A stretch of DNA of 5,353 bases from Planctomycetales bacterium. Its GTDB lineage: Bacteria > Planctomycetota > Phycisphaerae > SM23-33. The stretch covers positions 1 to 5,353 of the forward strand of contig DAOVLS010000195.1 in NCBI GenBank assembly GCA_030631125.1. The letters run 5' to 3'. The notes beneath the pieces are model-generated. The model was not told where the DNA came from, did not search any database, and worked only from the letters and a program-made list of their open reading frames with translations. Within the stretch, counting starts at the first letter, position 1, and each line of letters starts with the position of its first letter. Positions 1 through 5,353 of the stretch are shown one piece after another. The position numbers were made by a program, and so were the translations under genes.

Positions 1-600
1 CAGTTCGAACTGTCTGCCAAGCCGCCACAGCGCCAGTTTGGTCTTGGCCAATAGGATAACGCCGGTGGTGTCGCGGTCGAGCCGGTGGACGATGCCGGGT
101 CGGCATTGGTCGCCGCGGTCGGGCAGGTCGTCCAGCCGGGTTGAATCTTCGCCTCGCTGCTGAAAGTAATACGCCAGTGCATTCAGCAGCGTACCTGCGT
201 GATTGCCCCTGGCCGGGTGAACGATAAGCCCGGCCTGTTTATTAACGGCGATGATGTCGTCATCTTCATAGATCACATCGAGCGGGATTGGCTCAGGGGC
301 GATGACGAACTCTTCCGGCTCGGGCAGGAGCATCTCGATAACGTCGCCGGTCTGGATGATGTGCGATGGTTTGACGATTCGCTGATTGACGGTAACGGCG
401 CCTTCGCGGATGTACTGCTGTAGTGCGGTGCGGGACATTTCACCGAGCCGGCCTGCGAGGTATTTATCCAGCCGGCGGTTCGGCAATGCCCGGCGGATGT
501 CGATTCGCAGCCGGCGCAGGCCGTCCTGGTCCGATTCGTCCGGCGTCTCGATCACCTGCATCCCCACGCCGGGAGCGTTTTTATGCACCTTGTCGGGCAT
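1..600 (-). CDS. rluD: RluD-type 23S rRNA pseudouridine synthase, N-terminal part (runs off the left edge)
   Basis: This open frame on the minus strand starts at ATG 600 and continues past base 1, giving the first 200 residues of a protein that is usually about 320 long. Seen: an S4 RNA-binding domain at about residues 41-95 (RRLDKYLAGRLGEMSR, then REGAVTVNQ). The RluA-family catalytic core follows, with PLDVIYEDDDIIAVNKQAGL at 106-125, VHPARGN at 127-133 and the signature HRLDRDTTG at 172-180. Asp175 is the expected catalytic residue. Enzymes of this family turn uridines into pseudouridine in 23S rRNA; the S4 plus core layout fits RluD (helix 69), but RluC-like specificity cannot be excluded. 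The start is uncertain. No good Shine-Dalgarno precedes ATG 600, and a second in-frame ATG (Met14, base 561) preceded by GTGGGG also leaves the S4 domain whole. The 281-nt gap upstream holds a palindromic repeat element. Confidence 0.93.
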   Translation of the reverse strand, partial: MPDKVHKNAPGVGMQVIETPDESDQDGLRRLRIDIRRALPNRRLDKYLAGRLGEMSRTALQQYIREGAVTVNQRIVKPSHIIQTGDVIEMLLPEPEEFVIAPEPIPLDVIYEDDDIIAVNKQAGLIVHPARGNHAGTLLNALAYYFQQRGEDSTRLDDLPDRGDQCRPGIVHRLDRDTTGVILLAKTKLALWRLGRQFEL

Positions 601-643
601 TTGTTCAAACAAAGCATTAGCAGGGATACAGGGGATAAAAGGA

Positions 644-685
644 GAATGTTGAATATTGAACAGAGAATTTTGAATTTCGAAGTAA
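644..685. repeat. Six in-register heptad repeats, consensus GAATNTT
   Basis: Read from 644 in steps of seven, the units are GAATGTT, GAATATT, GAACAGA, GAATTTT, GAATTTC and GAAGTAA. All six start with GAA. The tract forms most of the left middle and inner arms of the inverted repeat. The right arm, read on the minus strand from about 777, repeats the pattern with GAATGTT, GAATAAT, GAGCAGA. Heptanucleotide short tandem repeats are known in intergenic DNA of some bacteria, such as the STRR family in cyanobacteria. Whether this is a related class is not known. Confidence 0.7.
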
Positions 686-732
686 AAAATCTCCCTCAAC
701 GACGGCTCGTTTCTTTTACTTCAAAACTCGAC

Positions 733-754
733 ACCTGCCTGCCGGCAGGCAGGT
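733..754. repeat. Perfect 22-bp palindrome (half-site ACCTGCCTGCC)
   Basis: Bases 733-743 read ACCTGCCTGCC and 744-754 are the exact reverse complement, with no spacer. The sequence is far more GC-rich than the AT-rich repeat around it, as if it were a separate module inserted there. It could be a two-fold-symmetric protein site or simply a dispersed palindrome family. Nothing in the window names a binding protein. Confidence 0.8.
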
Positions 755-790
755 TCTCTGCTCATTATTCAACATTCATTTTTTCTGTTT

Positions 791-817
791 ATCCCCTGTA
801 TCCCTTGCATCCCTGCT
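791..817. repeat. Three tandem 9-nt units (ATCCCCTGT, ATCCCTTGC, ATCCCTGCT)
   Basis: The right outer arm holds three nonamers in register at 791-799, 800-808 and 809-817. The left outer arm (619-636, minus-strand reading) holds only two, ATCCCCTGT and ATCCCTGCT. The arms therefore differ by exactly one 9-nt unit, which suggests slippage or unit gain after the arms formed. Confidence 0.7.
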
Positions 818-850
818 AAATTTTTTGTCGCAATCGGTGCACTCTCACGC

Positions 851-881
851 CGCTGAAAACCGACCACGCCCTTTTGCAGCG
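851..881 (-). other. Imperfect hairpin directly after the corrinoid gene stop
   Basis: Bases 851-859 (CGCTGAAAA) pair with 872-881 (TTTTGCAGCG), giving a 9-bp stem with one bulged C and a 12-nt loop. It starts at the base next to the corrinoid gene stop codon. It could slow transcription or protect the mRNA 3' end. No U-tract follows it on the minus strand, so it is not a standard intrinsic terminator. Confidence 0.35.
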
Positions 882-1511
882 TTATTGTTTTGCCAGTTCC
901 AGGACTTTATCGACGGCGCTGGCTGCATCGGGCGCGTATCCGTCCGCCCCGATTTCGTCGGCGTAACTCTGTGTAACGGGCGCGCCGCCGACCAGTGTTT
1001 TGACGGCCAGACCGGATTCCTTGAGGGCCTTTATAATTTCGGGCATCTGCGGCATTGTCGTGGTCAGAAGCGCGCTCATTGCGACGAATTTGGCGCCGCT
1101 TTCCTTGACGGTTTCGACGAATTTTTCCGGGGACACGTCGATTCCTGCATCGACGACCTCCAGCCCGCCGCCCTGGAGCATCATACCCACGAGGTTCTTT
1201 CCGATGTCGTGAAGGTCGCCCTTGACCGTTCCCAGGACGACGACGGCGAGTGGTTCGACCCCGGTGGCCTTCAGGTGCGGTTCGAGGACGTCCAGCCCCC
1301 CGTGCATCGCACGGGCGGCGATGAGCACCTCCGGCACATACACTTCGTTGTTCTTGAAGCGAACGCCGATGACGTTCATCCCGCCGATCAGCCCGTCCTT
1401 AAGGATATCAGCCGGGGTGAGGCCGTCATCAATTGCCTTCTGTGTCAATTCCACTACGGTGTTACGGTCGCCCTTGATCAGGGCGTCTGCAATTGGTTGC
1501 AAGTCTGACAT
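882..1511 (-). CDS. Corrinoid (B12-binding) methyltransferase protein, MtbC/MttC-like
   Basis: This 209-residue cytosolic protein should carry a cobalamin cofactor whose cobalt shuttles a methyl group between a substrate methyltransferase and an acceptor methyltransferase. Seen: a helical cap domain at about residues 1-85 with the conserved NEVYVPEVLIAARAM stretch (55-69). A Rossmann-like B12 domain follows, with the DxHxxG motif as GDLHDIG (Asp99, His101, Gly104; His101 is the expected lower cobalt ligand), SxL at Ser146-Leu148 and the glycine pair 175-176. Length and layout match the corrinoid proteins of methylamine, methanol and betaine-type methyltransferase systems; the same fold occurs in MetH modules. 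The start is ATG 1511, with AGGAG at 1526-1522, ten bases upstream. No partner methyltransferase or corrinoid-reactivating protein lies in the window, so the substrate cannot be named. Confidence 0.92.
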   Translation of the reverse strand: MSDLQPIADALIKGDRNTVVELTQKAIDDGLTPADILKDGLIGGMNVIGVRFKNNEVYVPEVLIAARAMHGGLDVLEPHLKATGVEPLAVVVLGTVKGDLHDIGKNLVGMMLQGGGLEVVDAGIDVSPEKFVETVKESGAKFVAMSALLTTTMPQMPEIIKALKESGLAVKTLVGGAPVTQSYADEIGADGYAPDAASAVDKVLELAKQ

Positions 1512-1549
1512 GTGTGCTCATCTCCTAATGCCTGGTTAACATTTTCAGA

Positions 1550-1576
1550 AAAGTAGTTCTAAAACGTACCTGTCAA
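1550..1576 (-). promoter_or_regulatory. Putative promoter for the corrinoid protein gene
   Basis: On the minus strand a perfect TTGACA (1576-1571) lies 59 bases before the start codon, in the 85-nt gap after the TPR gene. The best -10 candidate is weak: TACTTT (1555-1550) after a short 15-nt spacer. The same TTGACA-N4-CGTT arrangement precedes the lipoprotein gene, which supports a real promoter and separate transcription from the upstream pair. Confidence 0.4.
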
Positions 1577-1596
1577 ATTGTCCTGGAAAACTTTAT

Positions 1597-2316
1597 CTAT
1601 TTTTCCGTGTTAGTCAAGGCCGGTTTTGACGCCGGTTGTGTCTGGGCCGGTTTCGATGCCGGCCCGGTCGCCGGCGCGGTCGCCGGTGCGGTCGTGGCGA
1701 ACAGGAAAGTTTTGGACCATGCTTCCAGGTTATTCAATCTTCGCTGCGCCTCTGCCGAGGCCGGAAAAGCATCATCCAGCGAACGCTTCACCAATTCATA
1801 CTCGGATTTTGCAGTTGCCCAGTCCGATGCGCTTTCAGCCAGCATTCCCAGTCCGAGATGAGCCTTAGCGACGAAATTTTTTCGGTCTGAATGTTTCTGG
1901 ATAACGAGGTTGTAATATTTTTTGGCCTTTTCCCGATATTGGTCGGCCTGTCGGCTGTCGGAGCGTCGCCGGTCCGTAACGTATCGCTCTGCGCAGAAAT
2001 CCGCTGCAAACATGGACGCCGATGCCGACAGAAGGGGGTCCCTGGCGTTTTCAGCCAAGCCGATCAGACCCTCCAGCACCGATGCTTCCTTATCCGGAGC
2101 ATAGACATCGCGCTTCAGCGTTTCGTACAGGGCGGACTGTTCAGCCAGTTCCGCGGCGCCTCGGCTTTGATAGTGCCAGACGACCAGGACTACAACCAGC
2201 ACCGCGACGGTCAGGCCCATAATCCAGTTGCCATAGCGGTTAAAAAAAGCCTTTATCTTGCCCAGTTCGTGGGCAAGGACGTTTTCCTGCAATTCATGTC
2301 TTCGTTGAGCCTTCAT
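1597..2316 (-). CDS. Membrane-anchored TPR-like protein with an Ala/Thr/Pro-rich tail
   Basis: The product has 239 residues. Seen: a basic N-terminus with MKAQRRHELQENVLAHELGK (1-20), then one hydrophobic membrane segment at about 30-48 (WIMGLTVAVLVVVLVVWHY). A helical region at about 55-200 has TPR-like pairs, clearest at 124-142 and 148-180 (AKAHLGLGMLAESASDWATAKSEYE is at 150-174). The last 35 residues are low-complexity Ala, Thr, Pro and Lys, with repeats such as ATAPAT and PASKPA. The layout resembles YfgM-like and other planctomycete single-pass proteins that place a TPR domain outside the inner membrane as an assembly or chaperone scaffold; that role is inference. Its ATG overlaps the lipoprotein stop codon by four bases (ATGA), and AGGA lies just 2 nt before the start, so translation is probably coupled. 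The stop is TAG. The family is not named with certainty. Confidence 0.85.
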   Translation of the reverse strand: MKAQRRHELQENVLAHELGKIKAFFNRYGNWIMGLTVAVLVVVLVVWHYQSRGAAELAEQSALYETLKRDVYAPDKEASVLEGLIGLAENARDPLLSASASMFAADFCAERYVTDRRRSDSRQADQYREKAKKYYNLVIQKHSDRKNFVAKAHLGLGMLAESASDWATAKSEYELVKRSLDDAFPASAEAQRRLNNLEAWSKTFLFATTAPATAPATGPASKPAQTQPASKPALTNTEK

Positions 2317-2819
2317 TTTCCTGCGGATTTACCTCCGGTTTTCTCATCAGGCACGACGATGCGCCCGGTGGTCCACAATTGCACCTTGATGTAAGTGGGG
2401 TTGAACAGGCTGCCCTTGCCGATGACAATCTGGCAGCGTTCGGTCTCTCTCTCGAAGTCCAGCCTGATGTCGCCTTGCGCGAAAATGTCCGTAACGAACG
2501 TCCATCGGTTGGTGGGCATCTGGCGTTTATAGAATCTGGCTACCACCCATTTATCGGCGCTGCCTTTGTAGAGGTGGTCCACGTAACGAGCGCCTGCGGC
2601 TGTGAAGTTCCGGCTGCGGTCTTCATCCAGTTCGAAGCCGATCGGAACGGGCATATCGTGGATGGGCGGATTTGCCCGGGCGATCAGTTCAATCGGAGGA
2701 GCGACCTCACGATACCCGCCGGAGGTTGTCTCCAGTTTTTTATCGCTGTCGCCGCAGCCGCCCAGACAAAGAACCATTGCCGCCGCTACTACGCATCCTG
2801 TCAGTCTCAGTATGGCCAT
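2313..2819 (-). CDS. Small secreted lipoprotein, function unknown
   Basis: The product has 168 residues. Seen: a signal peptide (MAILRLTGCVVAAAMVLCLGG) ending in the lipobox LGGC, with Cys22 as the expected lipidated residue, so the mature protein should be tethered to a membrane. A low-complexity linker follows (about 23-52), then one compact domain (about 53-150). The domain contains MPVPIGFELDEDRS, YKG, VARFYKRQMPTNRW and a later DFERE...CQIVIG stretch. The pattern of a proline-rich opening followed by FY..QMP..W recurs in small bacterial lipoproteins of unknown function that I recall, but I cannot name the family. The start ATG 2819 has a strong AGGAGG (2833-2828) with 8-nt spacing. The stop overlaps the TPR gene start, and the two probably act in the same envelope process. 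Confidence 0.85.
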   Translation of the reverse strand: MAILRLTGCVVAAAMVLCLGGCGDSDKKLETTSGGYREVAPPIELIARANPPIHDMPVPIGFELDEDRSRNFTAAGARYVDHLYKGSADKWVVARFYKRQMPTNRWTFVTDIFAQGDIRLDFERETERCQIVIGKGSLFNPTYIKVQLWTTGRIVVPDEKTGGKSAGK

Positions 2820-2827
2820 AATAATGA

Positions 2828-2833
2828 CCTCCT
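2828..2833 (-). promoter_or_regulatory. Strong ribosome binding site of the lipoprotein gene
   Basis: The minus strand reads AGGAGG eight bases before ATG 2819. It fixes the start of the lipoprotein and is the clearest Shine-Dalgarno in the window. Confidence 0.85.
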
Positions 2834-2847
2834 CTCAACCAGCAGCA

Positions 2848-2876
2848 TAGATTGCCGATTTTAACGGGATTGTCAA
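2848..2876 (-). promoter_or_regulatory. Putative promoter of the lipoprotein-TPR operon
   Basis: A perfect TTGACA (2876-2871, minus strand) lies 51 bases before the lipoprotein start. With a 17-nt spacer the -10 position is AATCTA (2853-2848), a poor match; TATGCT (2849-2844) is better but sits 21 nt away. The bases after TTGACA are N4-CGTT, as in the promoter candidate of the corrinoid gene. Confidence 0.4.
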
Positions 2877-2946
2877 GAAAATGCTCTGATTATTATTAAA
2901 CCTATCGGCGTAAGGCGGTCTTTATGATGAGCCTACTCGATGGTGG

Positions 2947-2975
2947 TTGCATCGTCCGGCCCGGTGCGGCATAAT
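2947..2975 (+). promoter_or_regulatory. Putative recQ promoter
   Basis: TTGCAT (2947-2952) and CATAAT (2970-2975) are separated by exactly 17 bases. The -10 matches consensus at five of six positions and the -35 at three. Transcription would start near 2982, leaving a leader of about 60 nt that contains the hairpin at 2991-3017. Confidence 0.4.
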
Positions 2976-2990
2976 CTTCCATCAGGCAGC

Positions 2991-3017
2991 CTACTCGCTA
3001 CTCGCGGGTACGGGTAG
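2991..3017 (+). repeat. Heptad repeat and hairpin in the recQ leader
   Basis: TACTCGC occurs twice in tandem (2992-2998, 2999-3005), followed by an inverted copy ending in CGGGTACGGGTAG. The two halves pair over about 13 positions with one bulged base and G-T wobbles. The segment ends about 23 bases before the recQ ATG. The 10-mer AGCCTACTCG at its left edge (2988-2997) is also found at 2930-2939. It could influence recQ translation, or be a fragment of a dispersed repeat. Confidence 0.55.
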
Positions 3018-3040
3018 AGGTACACACAGAGTTGGAATCC

Positions 3041-5227
3041 ATGACTTTGGCGCAGAAACCGGGCAAAATCGAGAACCTCACCGCTCCGCTTGACAAGGTT
3101 TTCGGATTTCATGCCTTCAGGCCCAACCAGGAAGAAATCATCCGCGCAATTTTCGCCCGACGCGATGTCTTTGCCGTGATGCCCACCGGAGGGGGGAAAT
3201 CGCTGTGCTATCAACTACCGGCACATCTGCTGAAAGGTGTCTGCATCGTCATCAGCCCGCTTATCTCCCTGATGAAAGACCAGGTCGATGCGGTCAGGGA
3301 CAACGGAATCCATGCGGAGTATTTCAACAGTTCATTGAACGGTTTGCAGCGGTCTGAGGTACTTCGCAGGCTTTCGGGCGGCGAACTCGACCTTCTATAC
3401 GTCGCCCCCGAACGATTCGCAATGGACAGTTTCCTGGCAGCCCTGAAGGCTGTCCCCATTTGCCTGTTTGCGGTTGATGAAGCGCACTGTATTTCCGAGT
3501 GGGGGCACGATTTCAGGCCTGATTATCTTTCACTTTCGCTTATCGTCGAGCATTTCGCGGGTGTTCCGGTGGCGGCGTTCACAGCCACAGCGACGAAGCG
3601 GGTGCAACAGGACATTATCGACAGGCTGGCCCTGCGCGATCCGCACACTGTGCGGGCGTCGTTTGACCGGCCTAACCTGTTTTACGAGGTCGCCGACAAG
3701 GACGACGTGAACCGGCAGATACTGTTGTTTCTCCACAACCGGCGCGATGAATCCGGTATCATCTATCGCACCACTCGGGCGGACGTCGAAGACACTGCCG
3801 CATATCTCGCCTCCCACGACGTAAAAGTCCGTCCCTATCACGCCGGCCTGGACAGCGAAACGCGGAAGAAAAACCAGGACGCCTTCAACCGCGACGAAAT
3901 TAATGTCATCGTAGCCACCATCGCTTTCGGTATGGGTATCGATAAGTCGAACGTCCGCTTCGTCGTCCACGGCGACCTTCCCAAGAACATAGAGAGTTAT
4001 TACCAGGAAACGGGCAGGTCTGGACGCGACGGCGAACCGGCGCATTGCCTCCTGTTTTTCGGCAGGGGCGACATTTCCAAAATCCGCTACTTCATCAACG
4101 AGATGCCCGACGAGACGGAGCAGGGCATCGCAGCCGGGAAACTCAATGAAATTGCCCGGTTCGCTACAGCCAATGTCTGCCGACGCCGACAACTTCTTGC
4201 CTATTTCGGCGAAAAACTCCAAGCCGCCAATTGCGGCACATGCGACGTGTGTACGAGCGACGCCGAGCAGGTCGATGCCGCCACCGAAGCCCAGATTGTA
4301 ATGTCGGCTATTGTTCGCACGGAACAGCGTTTCGGCGCTGCCCATATCGTCGATGTCGTAACCGGCGCGAACACGAAGAGAATTCGCTCACTCGGACATG
4401 AAAGGATAAAAACCTACGGCGTCGGGAAGGACAAAGACAAACGCTTCTGGCGCGGGATTATCGACGACCTTCTCGCGCAGAAATGCCTCATCCAGACGGA
4501 GGGACAATATCCCGTTTTGCAGGTTACGCCGCACGGGCGCGAGGTGCTCTTCGGCAGGGAAGAGTTTTACGTCCGCAAGCGAACCGAAACCCCAAGCCGC
4601 GCCGTCTCGACGGTTGCGGACGATTATAATCGGGAACTTTTTGAGCGGCTTCGGTCGGTCAGGGTGCGGATTGCCGGGGAGCAGAATGTTCCGCCGTTTG
4701 TTGTCTTCTCGGACAGGACATTGCACGAACTGGCCTGTTATTTTCCCGTTACGCCGGACGAAATGCGCCGCGTTACCGGCGTGGGGGAGATGAAACTTCA
4801 ACGCTACAGCGACGATTTTCTGCCGGTGATTCGCGCCTTTGTCGAATCGAACCCTCAAGTCAAAAGCAGCGCCCCGCCCCTGCCGGAACCACGCGCGCCC
4901 AGGCAAACCAAATCGCCGGCGGGGAAAACTTTCGGCGTTACATGGCAACTGCTCAAGGAGGGGTTGGACCGTTCGCAAATCGCCGAGAGGCGAGGGCTGA
5001 CGACGGGGACCATTTCGACACATATCGAGCGTCTGATCCTGGACGGCCGGGACGTTGAACTGGATCGGCAAGTCGAACCGGACAAGCGAATGGAGATCGA
5101 ACGCCTGTTCAAACGTATAGGAACCGACAGCCTGCGTGAAATCGTGGAAGCCTCCGACGGAACGGTCGGATATGAAGAGGTAAGAATCGTCCGGGCTGCG
5201 ATGCAAGTCAACAGCGACCAGAAGTGA
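3041..5227 (+). CDS. recQ: ATP-dependent DNA helicase RecQ with a C-terminal helix-turn-helix extension
   Basis: RecQ is a 3'-5' DNA helicase in recombination and replication-fork repair. The product has 728 residues from ATG 3041. Seen: RecQ motif 0 (FGFHAFRPNQEEII, 21-34), Walker A PTGGGKS (48-54), DEAH box (146-149), TATAT (181-185) and motif VI QETGRSGRDG (322-331). The zinc cysteines are Cys380, 398, 401 and 404, almost the same numbering as in E. coli RecQ. An RQC winged-helix region follows (about 405-515), then an HRDC domain (about 525-603), a Pro/Lys-rich linker (604-630) and a last domain (about 631-720) with the HTH_40-like stretch QIAERRGLTTGTISTHIERL. E. coli RecQ (about 609 residues) lacks this last part, which is common in Bacteroidetes-type RecQ. 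All catalytic motifs are intact. An in-frame TTG at 3032 would add three residues; ATG was preferred, with only a weak GGA upstream. Confidence 0.96.
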   Translation: MTLAQKPGKIENLTAPLDKVFGFHAFRPNQEEIIRAIFARRDVFAVMPTGGGKSLCYQLPAHLLKGVCIVISPLISLMKDQVDAVRDNGIHAEYFNSSLNGLQRSEVLRRLSGGELDLLYVAPERFAMDSFLAALKAVPICLFAVDEAHCISEWGHDFRPDYLSLSLIVEHFAGVPVAAFTATATKRVQQDIIDRLALRDPHTVRASFDRPNLFYEVADKDDVNRQILLFLHNRRDESGIIYRTTRADVEDTAAYLASHDVKVRPYHAGLDSETRKKNQDAFNRDEINVIVATIAFGMGIDKSNVRFVVHGDLPKNIESYYQETGRSGRDGEPAHCLLFFGRGDISKIRYFINEMPDETEQGIAAGKLNEIARFATANVCRRRQLLAYFGEKLQAANCGTCDVCTSDAEQVDAATEAQIVMSAIVRTEQRFGAAHIVDVVTGANTKRIRSLGHERIKTYGVGKDKDKRFWRGIIDDLLAQKCLIQTEGQYPVLQVTPHGREVLFGREEFYVRKRTETPSRAVSTVADDYNRELFERLRSVRVRIAGEQNVPPFVVFSDRTLHELACYFPVTPDEMRRVTGVGEMKLQRYSDDFLPVIRAFVESNPQVKSSAPPLPEPRAPRQTKSPAGKTFGVTWQLLKEGLDRSQIAERRGLTTGTISTHIERLILDGRDVELDRQVEPDKRMEIERLFKRIGTDSLREIVEASDGTVGYEEVRIVRAAMQVNSDQK

Positions 5228-5228
5228 A

Positions 5229-5252
5229 AATCCGCAATCCACAATCCGCAAT
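5229..5252. repeat. Heptad tandem repeat (AATCCRC)x3 between recQ and tRNA-Ser
   Basis: AATCCGC (5229-5235), AATCCAC (5236-5242) and AATCCGC (5243-5249) follow each other exactly and end in a partial AAT. The tract begins two bases after the recQ stop and ends eight bases from the tRNA 3' end, so it fills the convergent spacer. No terminator hairpin is visible for either gene. Confidence 0.75.
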
Positions 5253-5259
5253 GGAATAA

Positions 5260-5344
<85 letters not shown>

Positions 5345-5353
5345 GAGAATAAA

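Larger units (their letters stand above)
617..819. repeat. Nested inverted-repeat element (MITE/REP-like) between the corrinoid gene and rluD
   Basis: The spacer folds into paired arms. Outer arms are 617-639 (TTAGCAGGGAT, ACAGGGGATAAA) and its complement at 788-819, where the right arm has 9 extra bases. Middle arms are 645-667 and 754-776, which match at 21 of 23 positions. Inner arms are 679-687 (GAAGTAAAA) and 714-722 (TTTTACTTC). A perfect 22-bp palindrome (733-754) lies on the right side. No protein frame with recognisable content crosses it. Transcribed in either direction it would form a long imperfect hairpin. The structure resembles small non-autonomous interspersed repeats, but no target-site duplication could be identified with confidence. 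It might also act as a transcription barrier after the corrinoid gene. Mobility and function are inference. Confidence 0.75.

Noticed and set aside
644..685. CRISPR array
   Set aside because: The units are 7 nt, contiguous and degenerate, with no spacers and no cas genes nearby.
583..819. Plus-strand open frame of 78 codons through the repeat element
   Set aside because: It begins inside rluD on the other strand and then translates the palindromic repeat; the product is low-complexity with no family features.
617..819. Retron or similar reverse-transcribed RNA
   Set aside because: The paired arms could suggest a structured RNA, but no reverse transcriptase is encoded in the window.
851..881. 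Intrinsic terminator of the corrinoid gene
   Set aside because: The hairpin is present, but no U-tract follows it on the minus strand; the T-run at 821-826 is on the other strand and out of place.
825..1508. Long plus-strand open frame of 227 codons opposite the corrinoid gene
   Set aside because: It lies antisense to a clear B12-binding protein with intact motifs, shows no family features and has no ribosome binding site; it is a shadow of the GC-rich gene.
3530..4345. Minus-strand open frame of 271 codons opposite the recQ helicase core
   Set aside because: It is antisense to conserved helicase motifs and has no protein-family features.
5346..5351. -10 box (TATTCT) for the tRNA-Ser gene
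   Set aside because: It lies one base from the mature tRNA 5' end, which would put the transcription start inside the tRNA.

Overview
This window looks like a piece of a chromosome from a free-living bacterium, most likely a planctomycete or a relative (Phycisphaerae-like). That placement is an inference. It rests on moderately high GC coding, a membrane-anchored TPR protein whose N-terminus has the RRHELQ-type motif I associate with these bacteria, a Bacteroidetes/Planctomycetes-style RecQ with an extra C-terminal helix-turn-helix domain, and intergenic spacers full of short heptad repeats. No marker in the window fixes the taxonomy.

Layout. Four protein genes lie on the minus strand. Reading 5' to 3' on that strand they are: a small lipoprotein (2819-2313); a TPR membrane protein (2316-1597) joined to it by a 4-nt ATGA overlap; a stand-alone corrinoid (B12-binding) methyltransferase subunit (1511-882); and the N-terminal two thirds of an RluD-type 23S rRNA pseudouridine synthase (from 600, running off the left edge). 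A divergent spacer (2820-3040) separates the lipoprotein from a full-length recQ helicase gene on the plus strand (3041-5227). A tRNA-Ser(GGA) gene on the minus strand (5344-5260) converges on recQ, with only 32 nt between them.

How the genes relate. Only the lipoprotein/TPR pair looks functionally tied, through translational coupling and a shared envelope location. The corrinoid protein, RluD and RecQ belong to unrelated processes (one-carbon transfer, ribosome modification, DNA repair). Two of the minus-strand units begin after perfect TTGACA boxes that share the same downstream CGTT spacing, so they are probably separate transcription units.

The most unusual content is in the spacers. A roughly 200-bp nested inverted repeat (617-819) lies between the corrinoid gene and rluD. 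It carries six in-register GAA-starting heptads, a tandem 9-nt unit whose copy number differs between the two arms, and a perfect 22-bp palindrome. Two smaller 7-nt-periodic repeats sit in the recQ leader (2991-3017) and between recQ and the tRNA (5229-5252). I see no CRISPR array, transposase, toxin-antitoxin pair or recognisable defence system, and nothing that clearly amounts to a new multi-gene system.
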